This document shows positions 42,105-51,596 of a DNA stretch of 64,000 bases, in pieces. Both the position numbers and the translations under genes were made by a program. Numbering within the stretch: the stretch's first letter is position 1; the number at the start of each line of letters is the position of its first letter. The stretch comes from an uncultured Roseobacter sp. GTDB taxonomy: Bacteria > Pseudomonadota > Alphaproteobacteria > Rhodobacterales > Rhodobacteraceae. Under the pieces are notes generated by a model. That model made no database searches, was not told where the DNA came from, and worked only from the letters and a program-made list of their open reading frames with translations. The DNA is taken from NCBI RefSeq assembly GCF_947495025.1, contig NZ_CANLXG010000001.1, forward strand, positions 186,001 to 250,000. Reading direction: 5' to 3'.

Positions 42105-43391
42105 TCAGGTTGTTTTACTGCTCATGCAGCGGGATACGATTTTGCCCAGCAGAGATTTTCTGGGGGCTTGCTGAACCTGTTCCTGCGGTTCCGGGGCAGG
42201 GGCTTCTGCCGCTTCAACCAGGGGGGCTGAGGTCATGGCCTGCTGCTCCTGCTCCTGAAGCCAGGCATCGACATCGTCGATCGGGTTGCCAAAGATATCG
42301 ACCACCGTGCGCGTCACCGGCACAGTTTCAGTTTCCTCCGGGGCAGATTTCGCTTCGGCTTCGGCACGCAGAGCCGGCTCAATCTCGGTGTTGATCTGTG
42401 TGACGAGTTCCGAGATCCGTGTTTCCAGCATCGGATCCGTGGGCACCGGCGTCGTGCGTGCAGGCGTGGAAGATCCGGTGCCTTCAAGAGCCGCACGCCA
42501 GGCGTCGGCTGAACGAAAGCGGTCAGCCTGGGTGATCTGCATCGCCCGGTCGATGGTTTCGAGCAGGCGGGCGTCAAACGCCGGAGCGTTTCCGGCCAGT
42601 GGCACAAGTGGATCACTGTGACCCATTGCAACCGCACGCAGGCGCGTCTGGCAGTCAGGTGCGGTTTCTCCCGAAATGATGCGAAAAAGCGTTGCGCCGA
42701 GAGCATAAAGATCACTGGAGAAATCGTGCTCGGCGCCGGGCGTGTAAAATTCATGCGGGGAATACCCATCCTTGACGGCAATCATCCGCGATTTCCCGTT
42801 CTCGCTGATACCAGCGGGTTCGCTGGCGGCGCCAAAGTCAATCAGTGTGACGTGGCCCTGATCGTCCACCAGTATGTTGTCCGGAGAGATGTCCCGGTGC
42901 AGAACGGCGTGGCTGTGGGTATAGGTCAGTGCACGCAGCATCTGCTCCAGTATGCTGCTGACAAACGCCGGGGTCAGACGTTCCGGGTGGGTTTCTGCCA
43001 GATCAATCAGGTCATCGCCGGCCACCAGGTCGAGAGCCATATAAGCGGTGTTGTTTTCTTCAAAAACCTGGTGCACGCCGACGATGTTCGGGTGCTCCAG
43101 CTTTGCCATGCGGCGCGCTTCGAGCACGAACTGGCGGCGCACAGCATTCAGAGCGCGGTCGAAACGGGTGTCGACCGGTTCGACGATCCCGGCAACGCGG
43201 CGGCACATATCGGTTGGAAAGCACTCCTTGATCACAAATGCGCGGTCCAGGCTGTTCCGGGCGACATAGGTAATGCCGAAACCACCACGGCGCAGCTGTT
43301 GTGTGATCTCGTACTGGCCGTTCAGCAGCGTTGCGCCAACGGGCAGTTCGTCTTCCTGAATGAGGTCTTCGAGTGCGGGCATCCGTGTCAT
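42105..43391 (-). CDS. Ser/Thr protein kinase (PknB-like, soluble)
   Basis: A 428-residue protein. The kinase domain is residues 20-300: Gly loop QLRRGGFGITY, Lys55 in VIKE, HRD loop LHRDISPDN (Asp167) and DFG at 185-187, followed by KDGYSPHEFY at the P+1 region. The tail is Glu/Ala/Pro-rich with a short basic end (RKSLLGKIVSRCMSSK) and no transmembrane helix. First gene of a minus-strand run of eight, ahead of FHA, PP2C and three GTPases. Confidence 0.9.
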   Translation of the reverse strand: MTRMPALEDLIQEDELPVGATLLNGQYEITQQLRRGGFGITYVARNSLDRAFVIKECFPTDMCRRVAGIVEPVDTRFDRALNAVRRQFVLEARRMAKLEHPNIVGVHQVFEENNTAYMALDLVAGDDLIDLAETHPERLTPAFVSSILEQMLRALTYTHSHAVLHRDISPDNILVDDQGHVTLIDFGAASEPAGISENGKSRMIAVKDGYSPHEFYTPGAEHDFSSDLYALGATLFRIISGETAPDCQTRLRAVAMGHSDPLVPLAGNAPAFDARLLETIDRAMQITQADRFRSADAWRAALEGTGSSTPARTTPVPTDPMLETRISELVTQINTEIEPALRAEAEAKSAPEETETVPVTRTVVDIFGNPIDDVDAWLQEQEQQAMTSAPLVEAAEAPAPEPQEQVQQAPRKSLLGKIVSRCMSSKTT

Positions 43392-43525
43392 CTGTCTTTA
43401 CCTGTTTGCCGGTCTGAGGCGGGTGATCGGGACTTTGAAATTCATTTGATTACAATTGTATTTGTCGTCTCAGAATGTGATCAGAAAATGGCATACAGGC
43501 GGCGCCTGCGTGGCATCCGGCCGGA

Positions 43526-43576
43526 TTAACCACGATAAATCAGGTTTTTATGGTAAATATCGTGCAGCGTGGTTAA
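43526..43576. repeat. Imperfect inverted repeat upstream of the kinase operon
   Basis: TTAACCACGATA at 43526-43537 faces TATCGTG at 43558-43564 and CGTGGTTAA at 43568-43576. The second arm reads as TATCGTGGTTAA interrupted by an insertion. It lies in the 237-base region upstream of the kinase gene and could be an operator; that is inferred. Confidence 0.45.
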
Positions 43577-43599
43577 CGCGGCTGTCAGGTGCACAGGGT

Positions 43600-43625
43600 G
43601 CGGGGCATCGCATAGGATGCCCCGC
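43600..43625 (-). terminator. Stem-loop after the universal stress protein gene
   Basis: GCGGGGCATC and GATGCCCCGC form a perfect 10-bp stem with loop GCATAG, three bases beyond the uspA-like stop on the minus strand. There is no T-run, so its strength as a terminator is uncertain, but it separates that gene from the kinase operon. Confidence 0.65.
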
Positions 43626-43628
43626 GTT

Positions 43629-44468
43629 TCAGCCGCTGAAAAGAACCGGTAGTTCTGCATCCCGCAACAGGGACCAGGTCACCGAACCCACGACAAAGTC
43701 ATGGATACGGGAATGGCCGAAGGCACCGGTCGCAATCATATCGGCGCCGGTCTCGTGTGCTGCTGTATTGAGCAGGGGGGCGATATCTGATCCACCGGCC
43801 TCGCGGTGTGTGACCGATGCCTTCAGGCCGTGGCGTGCATACATGGAGGCGACCGCCAGTGCATCGAAATCTGTCAGTTCGTCCAGAACCGGCGGCCCCA
43901 CGTGGACCACATCGACATCCGCCCCGGGCATGGCAACGCTGACGACGTCATGTGCCGCGCGGGCGGCTTCGCGCGAATTGCTCCAGCCCAGAAGTATCCG
44001 GTTTCCGACAGGGGGGCCGTCGTAATCCAGCGGCACCACAATCACCGGCCGGCCACTCTCGCGGATGACGCGTTCCTGTACGTTGCGCTGGTCAAACCTG
44101 TCCGAAGTACTGTCCGCGTGCGCCATAATGATAAGGTCTGCCGCCCGTGCACTTTCAACAATCCGTTCCGCAGCAGAGACAGCTTCGGCCCTCAGAAGAC
44201 GCCATTCGTGGGGAAAGTCCTCGTTGCGACAGCAGTCTTCAAAGATTTTCCCGATTTCGGCGGCTTCATCCGCCTGGCTCTGATTGAAAGCCCCATAGGC
44301 CTGATCAGGTATGTGCATCGCGATGCCCGGATAGACAACCAGTGCTTCGATAGTGTGCACCCCGACAAGATGCGCATTGTGGGCGCGGGCCAGGGGCACT
44401 GCAGTACGCATCAGCGTTTCGGCATGGCGGCTGCCGGTCAGACAGACCTGGATGGTTTTCACTGGCAT
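43629..44468 (-). CDS. Tandem universal stress protein (two Usp domains)
   Basis: A 279-residue protein beginning MPVKTIQVCLTGSRHAETLM. The first Usp domain (1-140) shows HLVGVHTIEALVV but lacks a clear ATP loop. The second (150-279) ends with the nucleotide motif GAFGHSRIHDFVVGSVTWSL. Tandem Usp proteins respond to energy or oxidative stress. ATG 44468 is chosen because it opens the first beta strand; a frame upstream to 44543 reads as noise. Confidence 0.85.
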   Translation of the reverse strand: MPVKTIQVCLTGSRHAETLMRTAVPLARAHNAHLVGVHTIEALVVYPGIAMHIPDQAYGAFNQSQADEAAEIGKIFEDCCRNEDFPHEWRLLRAEAVSAAERIVESARAADLIIMAHADSTSDRFDQRNVQERVIRESGRPVIVVPLDYDGPPVGNRILLGWSNSREAARAAHDVVSVAMPGADVDVVHVGPPVLDELTDFDALAVASMYARHGLKASVTHREAGGSDIAPLLNTAAHETGADMIATGAFGHSRIHDFVVGSVTWSLLRDAELPVLFSG

Positions 44469-44634
44469 AGCACTGTTCTCCCTGCTGCAGCGCGGTGCAG
44501 GTGCAGAAAGCCACTGCTGCTTTGCGACACTGCCTGACGCCATACTGGACGGGTTGCGACAGGCGCGCCTTGATCCGTATCAAACGTGCAACGGGGCAGT
44601 GGCGTGGTGCATTCCGCCGGATGTCACCCGGCGA

Positions 44635-45444
44635 TCACCGACGGCGGAAAACGGGATGGCGTTTTTCGGCAAATGCCAGCCGGCCTTCGGCATAATCTTC
44701 GCTTTTCGAGCATGCCGTAGCCCGTGCGTTCATCTGATCGGCGGCAGACTCTGCCTCCGAGCTTCCGGCCATCCGGATCGCGGCTTTGGCGGCTTCAACA
44801 GTCAGGGGCGCGTTGGCGGCGATGGTCGTGGCCAGAGCGCTTACCTCCTCCGCCAGATCGTCCTGCGGCACAACGCGGTTCACCAGTCCGTGTCTGAGCG
44901 CTTCTTCAGCCTCAAACAGGCGTGCCGAGAACAGGATTTCCGAGGCTATGGCGGGCCCGGCCACAGATCTCAGGCGGCGCACGCCGGCATAGCCATAGCC
45001 GAGGCCGAGTTTTGCCGCCGGAATGCCCATACGTGTGCCCTGTGCGCAGATCCGTATGTCGCAGCTCAGGGCGATTGCCAGACCGCCGCCAACACAAAAA
45101 CCATGAATCTGGGCGATGGTCGGTTTCGGAAACGTATAGAGCGCGGCGTCCGCTCCTTCGTACCGGGCGTTGTAGTCCTGGATACCTTCATCTGTAGAGC
45201 GCATCGCATCGAATTCGGTGATGTCCGCGCCTGATACAAAGGCACGCTCGCCCGCACCACTGAGCACAACAGCGCGGATGTCATCGTCCTCAGCAAAAAA
45301 TGCGAGCGCGTCCCGCAGGCCGTCCCACATGTCCAGGGACATCGCATTAAGCCGGTCAGGTTTGTTGAAGATGATCCGTCCGGTTGCGCCCTCTCTTTCG
45401 ACCAGCAGTTTACCTTCGGCGAATGTGGGAAGCGTTCTGTGCAT
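44635..45444 (-). CDS. Enoyl-CoA hydratase/isomerase-family protein
   Basis: A 269-residue crotonase-fold enzyme. The oxyanion-hole motifs are ERAFVSGADITEFD and QIHGFCVGGGLAIALSCDIR. The catalytic glutamates of classical hydratases are not both obvious: LGLGYGYAGVRRLRSVAG occupies the second site, so hydratase activity is not certain. Catabolic acyl-CoA chemistry is likely. It is transcribed divergently from uxaC with about 220 bases between starts. Confidence 0.85.
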   Translation of the reverse strand: MHRTLPTFAEGKLLVEREGATGRIIFNKPDRLNAMSLDMWDGLRDALAFFAEDDDIRAVVLSGAGERAFVSGADITEFDAMRSTDEGIQDYNARYEGADAALYTFPKPTIAQIHGFCVGGGLAIALSCDIRICAQGTRMGIPAAKLGLGYGYAGVRRLRSVAGPAIASEILFSARLFEAEEALRHGLVNRVVPQDDLAEEVSALATTIAANAPLTVEAAKAAIRMAGSSEAESAADQMNARATACSKSEDYAEGRLAFAEKRHPVFRRR

Positions 45445-45668
45445 ATCGGGGTCCTTTTTTGTGCCGTCGTGCCTTGCGGCATAGTCGGTATTCCGTCTGC
45501 CTGTGCAAGACCCCAGCGTGTCCGGGCCTGACCTGACTGACTTGACATGGCCGGGTCCATTTGGTCACGTCGCGTCTGACAGAGCAGCCAGCCGGGACTG
45601 CCACAGAACCGGAAAGGGCAGAGCATGGGACACAGGTTTCCGGAAAAAAGTGCCGGAAAGCGCAGGAC

Positions 45669-47075
45669 ATGAGCCGTCTTTTTCACGAGGATACGCTCTT
45701 GCGGGGTACCGGCGCCGACGACGTCGCGCGCGCGCTCTACGACGTTGCAGCGGGCCTGCCGCTGATATGTCCGCACGGGCACACAGACCCGGCATGGTTT
45801 GCCGCAAACAGCGCCTTTCAGGATCCTGCCGCGCTGATCGTCACCCCCGACCACTACATCACGCGTATGTTCACAAGTCAGGGTCTGAGCCCCGATGATT
45901 TCGGCATTGCCCGCAGGGACGGGACGCGGCGCGCATCAAACCCGCGTGCCATCTGGCGCCGGTTCGCAGAACACTGGCACCTGTTCCGGGGCACGCCGAC
46001 GCGCCTGTGGCTGGATATCACATTTCAGCGTTTGTTCGGTATCACCGATCCGCTGACGCCGGCGACGGCTGATGCGGTTTACGACACCATTGCGGCCGCG
46101 CTGGAGACCCCCGAATTCAGGCCCCGTGCACTCTTCGAGCGGTTCGGTATCGAGGTTCTGGCCACAACCGACAACGCACTGGATACGCTGGAGCATCACT
46201 CTGCGATACAGGCGAGTGGCTGGAAAGGGCGGGTCATCCCGACGTACAGACCGGATCAGGTCACTGATCCGGATCACGAAGGTTTTGCGGCAGCACTGGA
46301 CCGCATGGGTGATTTAACAGGCGAGGACACCGGTACCTGGCAGGGGTATCTGGCAGCCCACCACAGCCGCCGGGCGTTTTTCCGGACGCGCGGTGCGACT
46401 GCAACCGACCACGGCACGCCGGATGCCCGGACGGCAGACCTTGACTGGTCAGAAGCAGCAGTGCTCTACGACCGGATCAGGCGCGGGCGGCCAGAACCGG
46501 ACGATCATGCCCTTTTCCGGGCGCAGATGCTGACGGAAATGGCACGGATGAGCGCAGAGGACGGCATGGTGATGCAGATCCATCCCGGGTCATTCCGCAA
46601 TCATAACCGGCATGTATTTGAGCGTTTCGGGCGTGACAAAGGGTTCGATATTCCAACGCAGACCGAGTTTACGCGCAGCCTCTGGCCTCTTCTGAATGCG
46701 CTTGGCAATAAACCAGGGTTGAGAATTGTGCTCTTTACACTTGATGAAACCACCTATGCCCGCGAGCTGGCACCGCTGGCCGGGGCCTGGCCCTCGCTGG
46801 TGCTCGGGCCCGCCTGGTGGTTTCACGACAGTGCGGAAGGCATGCGGCGGTTCCGCGAGATGACGACGGAAACCGCCGGCATCTGTAACACCGCCGGTTT
46901 CAACGATGATACGCGCGCCTTTCCCTCAATCCCGGCCCGTCACGAAGTGGCCCGGCGGGTCGACTGTGCCTGGCTGGCCCGCATGGTGGCCGACCACCGG
47001 CTGCGCGAGGATGAAGCGTTTGACATGATCGAAGAACTTTCCTGCGGGCTTGCGCGCCGAACCTACCGTCTCTGA
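45669..47075 (+). CDS. uxaC: Glucuronate isomerase
   Basis: A 468-residue TIM-barrel metalloenzyme of the UxaC family, interconverting glucuronate and fructuronate (and galacturonate and tagaturonate). Motifs include LPLICPHGHTDPAWFA near residue 29, FGIEVLATTDNALDTLEHHS near 165, DGMVMQIHPGSFRNHNRHVF and the C-terminal FNDDTRAFPSIPARHEVARR. The start ATG 45669 follows the segment that reads back into noise. No other hexuronate gene is near, so uptake must be encoded elsewhere. Confidence 0.92.
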   Translation: MSRLFHEDTLLRGTGADDVARALYDVAAGLPLICPHGHTDPAWFAANSAFQDPAALIVTPDHYITRMFTSQGLSPDDFGIARRDGTRRASNPRAIWRRFAEHWHLFRGTPTRLWLDITFQRLFGITDPLTPATADAVYDTIAAALETPEFRPRALFERFGIEVLATTDNALDTLEHHSAIQASGWKGRVIPTYRPDQVTDPDHEGFAAALDRMGDLTGEDTGTWQGYLAAHHSRRAFFRTRGATATDHGTPDARTADLDWSEAAVLYDRIRRGRPEPDDHALFRAQMLTEMARMSAEDGMVMQIHPGSFRNHNRHVFERFGRDKGFDIPTQTEFTRSLWPLLNALGNKPGLRIVLFTLDETTYARELAPLAGAWPSLVLGPAWWFHDSAEGMRRFREMTTETAGICNTAGFNDDTRAFPSIPARHEVARRVDCAWLARMVADHRLREDEAFDMIEELSCGLARRTYRL

Positions 47076-47136
47076 CCTTGCCGGTCCGGTGCACCGGATT
47101 AGGTGGCGCAGGACAGCGGAACATAGGGCAGGCAAC

Positions 47137-48141
47137 ATGGCGGGACGTCCGGAAATAGCAGTGATCGGTGCGGGCCTTGCAGGTGTCCGGCTTGCAGGGT
47201 TGCTGCGTGACGTGGCAACAGTGAAAATCTTTGAAAAATCGCGCGGCACAGGCGGGCGCATGTCCACGCGGCGTGCGGAAGGTTTTCAGTTTGACCACGG
47301 TGCGCAGTATTTCACAGCGCGCGGAGAGGCGTTCCGGGCGTTTCTGGCACCGTTCATTGCCAGTGGAACGGTTGCCGAATGGAAACCCCGGCTGAGAGCG
47401 GCACCGTCCGACAGGCAAACTGATGAACTCCGCTGGAATGCGTCCCGGTACGTGGGCGTTCCGGCCATGAACAGCCTGTGCAAGGCTGCTGCCGGGGCAC
47501 TGGCGGTTGCGCATGGTGATGCCGTCCGGACCTTGCATCGCCATGCAGACGGCTGGAAGCTTGAACTGGCCTCGGGTGAAGAGGCAGGGCCCTTTGCCGC
47601 GGTTCTGTCTACTGCGCCAGCGGTGCAGACAGCGGCACTGTTACCGCAGGAGATGTCAGGCCGTGCCGCGCTGGAAGGCGCCCGGATGCTGGGCTGTTAC
47701 AGCCTTATGTGCGGTTTTGTTGATCTGCCGGATCTGGGCTGGGATGCGCTGGTTTGTGACGGATCACCGCTTGCCTGGATTGCGGCGGGCCATTCCCGAC
47801 CCGGGCGCACGGACGCGGCGGCGCTTCTGTGCCAGACCAGTAACGCCTGGGCAGAGGAAAACCTTGAGCGCGACCAGCAGGACATACAGCAGGAGCTGTT
47901 GTCGGCGCTGGCGGACGCAACAGGTCTGAACACGGATGCTGCCAGTTATGTCAGCCTGCATCGCTGGCGCTATGCGGCAGTTCAGACGCCTGCGGGACGT
48001 CCCTGCCTGTTTGATCCGGATCTTGGTGTCGGCGCGGCCGGCGACTGGTGTGAACACGGACGGGTTGAGGCCGCATTCGACAGCGCTGAGGCGCTGGCAG
48101 CCGAAGTGAAGTCATATCTTGCCCGAAAGGGTTTCAGATGA
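47137..48141 (+). CDS. FAD-dependent oxidoreductase (renalase/amine-oxidase-like)
   Basis: A 334-residue flavoprotein starting MAGRPEIAVIGAGLAGVRLA, with the Rossmann GxGxxG loop at 11-16 and the FAD motif FEKSRGTGGRMSTRRAEGFQ. It continues FDHGAQYFTARG, as in bacterial renalase-like proteins that oxidise reduced nicotinamide isomers, but other NAD(P)-binding oxidoreductases share this text. The C-terminus GVGAAGDWCEHGRVEAAFDS closes the FAD domain. Its stop region overlaps the convergent FAH gene by 8 bases. Confidence 0.82.
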   Translation: MAGRPEIAVIGAGLAGVRLAGLLRDVATVKIFEKSRGTGGRMSTRRAEGFQFDHGAQYFTARGEAFRAFLAPFIASGTVAEWKPRLRAAPSDRQTDELRWNASRYVGVPAMNSLCKAAAGALAVAHGDAVRTLHRHADGWKLELASGEEAGPFAAVLSTAPAVQTAALLPQEMSGRAALEGARMLGCYSLMCGFVDLPDLGWDALVCDGSPLAWIAAGHSRPGRTDAAALLCQTSNAWAEENLERDQQDIQQELLSALADATGLNTDAASYVSLHRWRYAAVQTPAGRPCLFDPDLGVGAAGDWCEHGRVEAAFDSAEALAAEVKSYLARKGFR

Positions 48142-48820
48142 CTGTCACGCGCATACTGCCCAGACCGGCGATGGCAATTTCCATAACATCGCCGCGAACG
48201 ACAGGACCGACGCCTGCGGGTGTACCTGACAGGATAACATCACCTGGTGCGAGCTCGAAGTACTCCGACAAAAACGCGATCATCTCGGGTACTTTCCAGA
48301 TCAGCTGGTTAAGATCTCCTTCCTGACGCAATGATCCGTTTACATGCAGCGTCACCGCGCCCTCGGTAAGCGGCCCTGTCGTTTCGACCGGGTGGACAGG
48401 CCCCACCGGCGCAGAGCCTTCAAAGGCTTTTCCGATCGCCCAGGGACGGCCAGCCTTTTTCATTTCGCCCTGCAGGTCACGCCTGGTCATATCGAGCGCC
48501 AGCGCGTATCCGAAAACGTGATCACCCGCCTCCTCAACCGGGATGTTGCGACCACCGGTTTTCAGCATGACCGCCAGTTCCGCCTCGTGATGTACATCTG
48601 ATGTCCGGGGCGGGTAAGGAAAGGTGCCGGTCGTGTTCAGATTGTCCGGATTTTTCTGAAAAAAGAAAGGGGCCTCGCGATCCGGGTCATGGCCCATTTC
48701 TATGGCATGGGCGGCATAGTTCCGGCCGACGCAATATACCCGCCGGACCGGAAACACAGCGTCGGATCCTGCCACAGGCAGAGCAGGTACAGCGGGGGGG
48801 GAAAATGCGTAACGGGTCAT
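48134..48820 (-). CDS. Fumarylacetoacetate hydrolase-family protein
   Basis: A 228-residue FAH-fold enzyme. The metal site is in VHHEAELAVMLKTGG together with FGYALALDMTRRDLQ. It has RVYCVGRNYAAHAIEMGHDP near the N-terminus and GDVILSGTPAGVGPVVRGDV near the C-terminus, as in acylpyruvases and related C-C bond hydrolases or decarboxylases. Size fits the small YcgM-like type. It is convergent with the FAD oxidoreductase and divergent from the AMP-binding enzyme. Confidence 0.88.
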   Translation of the reverse strand: MTRYAFSPPAVPALPVAGSDAVFPVRRVYCVGRNYAAHAIEMGHDPDREAPFFFQKNPDNLNTTGTFPYPPRTSDVHHEAELAVMLKTGGRNIPVEEAGDHVFGYALALDMTRRDLQGEMKKAGRPWAIGKAFEGSAPVGPVHPVETTGPLTEGAVTLHVNGSLRQEGDLNQLIWKVPEMIAFLSEYFELAPGDVILSGTPAGVGPVVRGDVMEIAIAGLGSMRVTVI

Positions 48821-48984
48821 CCTGGCTCCAGCATCTGCAATTTGTCACTGACTGCCGGTCTATCGGTTGCCCGGCAGTTTGGGAAGCGCTGGCCTTCGGC
48901 TGAGTGTCCGCTATCTGTTGGGCAGGCACAGTTGCTTCCCACCACAGGCATGGAGCAGCGCGAAAAGACGAAGGAACCGCAGTC

Positions 48985-50511
48985 TTGCAGACAATATCGG
49001 GATTACTGAACGACCCATCCGGCTCATCCCCTGCCTTTGGCGCCCCTGACACAGGGTGGCTGACATACGACGGTCTGCGCGGGTTATGCGGGGATGTCGC
49101 TGCGTCCCTGCACCGCATGGGCATTGGCAGAGGAGACCGCGTGGCCATCGTCCTGCCCAATGGTCCGCAGATGGCTGCGGCCTTTGTGGCAATAGCGCAG
49201 GTCGCGGTTACCGCACCACTGAACCCCGGATACCGGGAAGACGAATACGTTTTTTACCTCGGTGATCTTGGCGCAAAGGCGCTGGTGGTCGCCGAAGACT
49301 ACAATGGGCCTGCTCTTGCTGCTGCAACGCATCACGGATTGCGGGTGATCCGTCTTTCGGTACCGGACGGCGCGCCGGCCGGGTTTTTCACGCTGCATGG
49401 CAGGGATCAGCCCGGTGCGGACACAGGTGCGCCCGGCCCGGATGAGGTGGCGCTGATCCTGCATACCTCAGGGACGACGTCGCGGCCCAAGATTGTGCCT
49501 CTGCTGCAGTCAAATGTCGCGGCATCTGCTGTGCATATCCGTACGTCTCTGGGGCTGACACCGGCAGATCGCTGCATGAACGTTATGCCGCTCTTTCATA
49601 TCCATGGACTGATCGCAGCCGTATTGGCGAGTCTTTCTGCGGGGGCCTCTGTCTGGTGCGCGCCCGGGTTTGATGCGTTGCGGTTTTTCGGCTGGATGAA
49701 AGACGCCCGGCCAACATGGTACACAGCGGTTCCGACGATGCACCAGGCTGTCCTGACCCGGGCGGCGCGCAATGCGGATGTCATCGGATCAACGCCGCTG
49801 CGGTTCCTGCGGTCGTCCTCTGCAAGCCTGCCAGCACAGGTTATGGTGCAGCTGGAAGAGACCTTTGATGCTCCTGTCATCGAAGGCTACGGCATGACAG
49901 AAGCAGCCCACCAGATGGCCTCAAACCCGCTCGGGCGTGGCGCACAGAGACCGGGGTCCGTCGGGGTGGCGGCCGGGCCGGCGGTGCGCATTGCCCATGA
50001 GGTCGGGAACCAGCTTGTCACCGGCACCGGTGAGATTGTGATCTCCGGACCCAATGTGACGCCGGGCTACGAGAATAACCCGGAAGCCAACGCAAAAAGC
50101 TTCTTTATCGCTGAAGGGCACCGCTGGTTCCGGACAGGAGATCAGGGAGCATTCGATGAGGAAGGATATCTGCGGCTGACTGGCCGTCTGAAAGAGATCA
50201 TCAACCGGGGTGGCGAAAAGGTGAGCCCGCTGGAGGTTGATGGTGTGCTGCTGGATCACCCGGGTATTGCGCAGGTGGTCACCTTCGCCCTGCCGCATCC
50301 GAAGCTGGGAGAGGAAGTCGCGGCTGCGGTCGTCCTGGCCGAAGGCTCAGATGTGACCGAGCGGGACATCCGCGATTTTGCCGCCTCCCGCATGGCGGAT
50401 TTCAAAGTGCCACGCCGGGTGATCATCCTGGATGAGATCCCGAAGGGCGCTACAGGCAAAATGCAGCGGATTGGCCTGGCCGAGAAGCTGGGGCTGGTTG
50501 CGAGGGCCTGA
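48985..50511 (+). CDS. AMP-binding acyl-CoA synthetase, oxalate-CoA ligase-like
   Basis: A 508-residue ANL-superfamily enzyme. The adenylation core is ALILHTSGTTSRPKIVPLLQ near residue 154, with VIEGYGMTEAAHQMASNPLG and WFRTGDQGAFDEEGYLRLTG, and the catalytic lysine region IPKGATGKMQRIGLAEKLG near the C-terminus. The FHIHGLIAAVLASL text and the overall size match Pcs60/AAE3-type oxalyl-CoA synthetases. TTG 48985 with AAGGAA at 48971-48976 is chosen; the longer upstream frame reads as noise. Neighbours do not fix the substrate. Confidence 0.85.
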   Translation: MQTISGLLNDPSGSSPAFGAPDTGWLTYDGLRGLCGDVAASLHRMGIGRGDRVAIVLPNGPQMAAAFVAIAQVAVTAPLNPGYREDEYVFYLGDLGAKALVVAEDYNGPALAAATHHGLRVIRLSVPDGAPAGFFTLHGRDQPGADTGAPGPDEVALILHTSGTTSRPKIVPLLQSNVAASAVHIRTSLGLTPADRCMNVMPLFHIHGLIAAVLASLSAGASVWCAPGFDALRFFGWMKDARPTWYTAVPTMHQAVLTRAARNADVIGSTPLRFLRSSSASLPAQVMVQLEETFDAPVIEGYGMTEAAHQMASNPLGRGAQRPGSVGVAAGPAVRIAHEVGNQLVTGTGEIVISGPNVTPGYENNPEANAKSFFIAEGHRWFRTGDQGAFDEEGYLRLTGRLKEIINRGGEKVSPLEVDGVLLDHPGIAQVVTFALPHPKLGEEVAAAVVLAEGSDVTERDIRDFAASRMADFKVPRRVIILDEIPKGATGKMQRIGLAEKLGLVARA

Positions 50512-50618
50512 CGGACGCGCAACAAAGAGGGCAGGCGGTCAGACGCGTACGACCCCTCGGACACTTTCGGCATCAACAGGGTGTGATGTCTGCAAAACAG
50601 GCCTGAAAAGGACAGAAG

Positions 50619-51596
50619 ATGAAAATTTGTATTTTCGGAGCGGGCGCCATCGGCGGCTTTATGGGCGTAAAACTTGCGCAGGCCGGTGCCGATGTCAGCC
50701 TGGTCGCGCGCGGACCGCATCTTGCGGCAATGAAAGCGCGCGGTCTGACGCTGCTGGAAGCCGGCGAGGAGATCACAGTTCCGGTACGCGCCAGCGACAA
50801 TGCTGCGGAACTGGGTGAGCAGGACTATGTGATTGTGACGCTCAAAGCCCATTCGGTGCCGCCTGTCGTGGGGGCAATGCAGCCTCTGATCGGGCCGGAA
50901 ACGACCGTTGTCAGCGGTGTAAACGGCGTGCCCTGGTGGTATTTCCACAAACTGGGCGGCCCTCTGGAGGGGACGCGGCTGGAGACTGTAGATCCGGGAA
51001 ATGCGCAGTGGGACGGGTTTGGTCCGGACCGGGTGCTGGGCTGCGTGGTTTATCCCGCCGCCGAAGTATCCGAGCCGGGGGTTGTACGCCACATCGAAGG
51101 CAAACGGTTTTCGCTTGGCGAGCCGGATGGCAGCCGGTCGGAACGGGCGCAGGCTCTCTCGGCGGTTTTGTCTGCCGCCGGATTGCGCGCGCCGGTACGG
51201 CCGCGCCTGAGGGACGAAATCTGGGTGAAACTCTGGGGGAACCTGTCTTTTAACCCGATCTCGGCGCTGACCCATGCAACACTGGACGTGCTGTGTACCG
51301 ATCCCGGGACACGTAATGTCGCACGGGCTATGATGCTGGAGGCGCAGCAGATCGGTGAAAAACTTGGTGTAAAGTTTCCGATCGATGTAGAGCGGCGCAT
51401 TGATGGTGGCGCCGCTGTTGGTGCGCACCGAACATCAATGCTGCAGGATCTCGAAGCCGGCAGGCCTCTTGAGACGGATGCGCTGGTGACGGCCGTTCAG
51501 GAGCTGGGGCGCATCACTGACACGCCCACGCCGGTCATCGACACCGTTCTGGCCCTCGTCAGGTTAAGAGAACAATCCCGGGACAGCGCAAAATGA
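50619..51596 (+). CDS. Ketopantoate reductase-family protein
   Basis: A 325-residue PanE-like dehydrogenase, MKICIFGAGAIGGFMGVKLA, with the NADPH-binding loop at 7-12 and the mid motif VIVTLKAHSVPPVV. The C-terminal helical domain contains EIWVKLWGNLSFNPISALTH, with the Lys and Asn of the active site. It reduces 2-ketopantoate in pantothenate synthesis or another 2-keto acid; paralogues are common, so the symbol is withheld. The stop overlaps the ABC ATPase start by 4 bases. Confidence 0.88.
   Translation: MKICIFGAGAIGGFMGVKLAQAGADVSLVARGPHLAAMKARGLTLLEAGEEITVPVRASDNAAELGEQDYVIVTLKAHSVPPVVGAMQPLIGPETTVVSGVNGVPWWYFHKLGGPLEGTRLETVDPGNAQWDGFGPDRVLGCVVYPAAEVSEPGVVRHIEGKRFSLGEPDGSRSERAQALSAVLSAAGLRAPVRPRLRDEIWVKLWGNLSFNPISALTHATLDVLCTDPGTRNVARAMMLEAQQIGEKLGVKFPIDVERRIDGGAAVGAHRTSMLQDLEAGRPLETDALVTAVQELGRITDTPTPVIDTVLALVRLREQSRDSAK

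Noticed and set aside
35803..43391. Type VI secretion regulation by the kinase, FHA and phosphatase genes
   Set aside because: No TssB/TssC sheath, ClpV, VgrG, Hcp or TssM gene occurs in the window.
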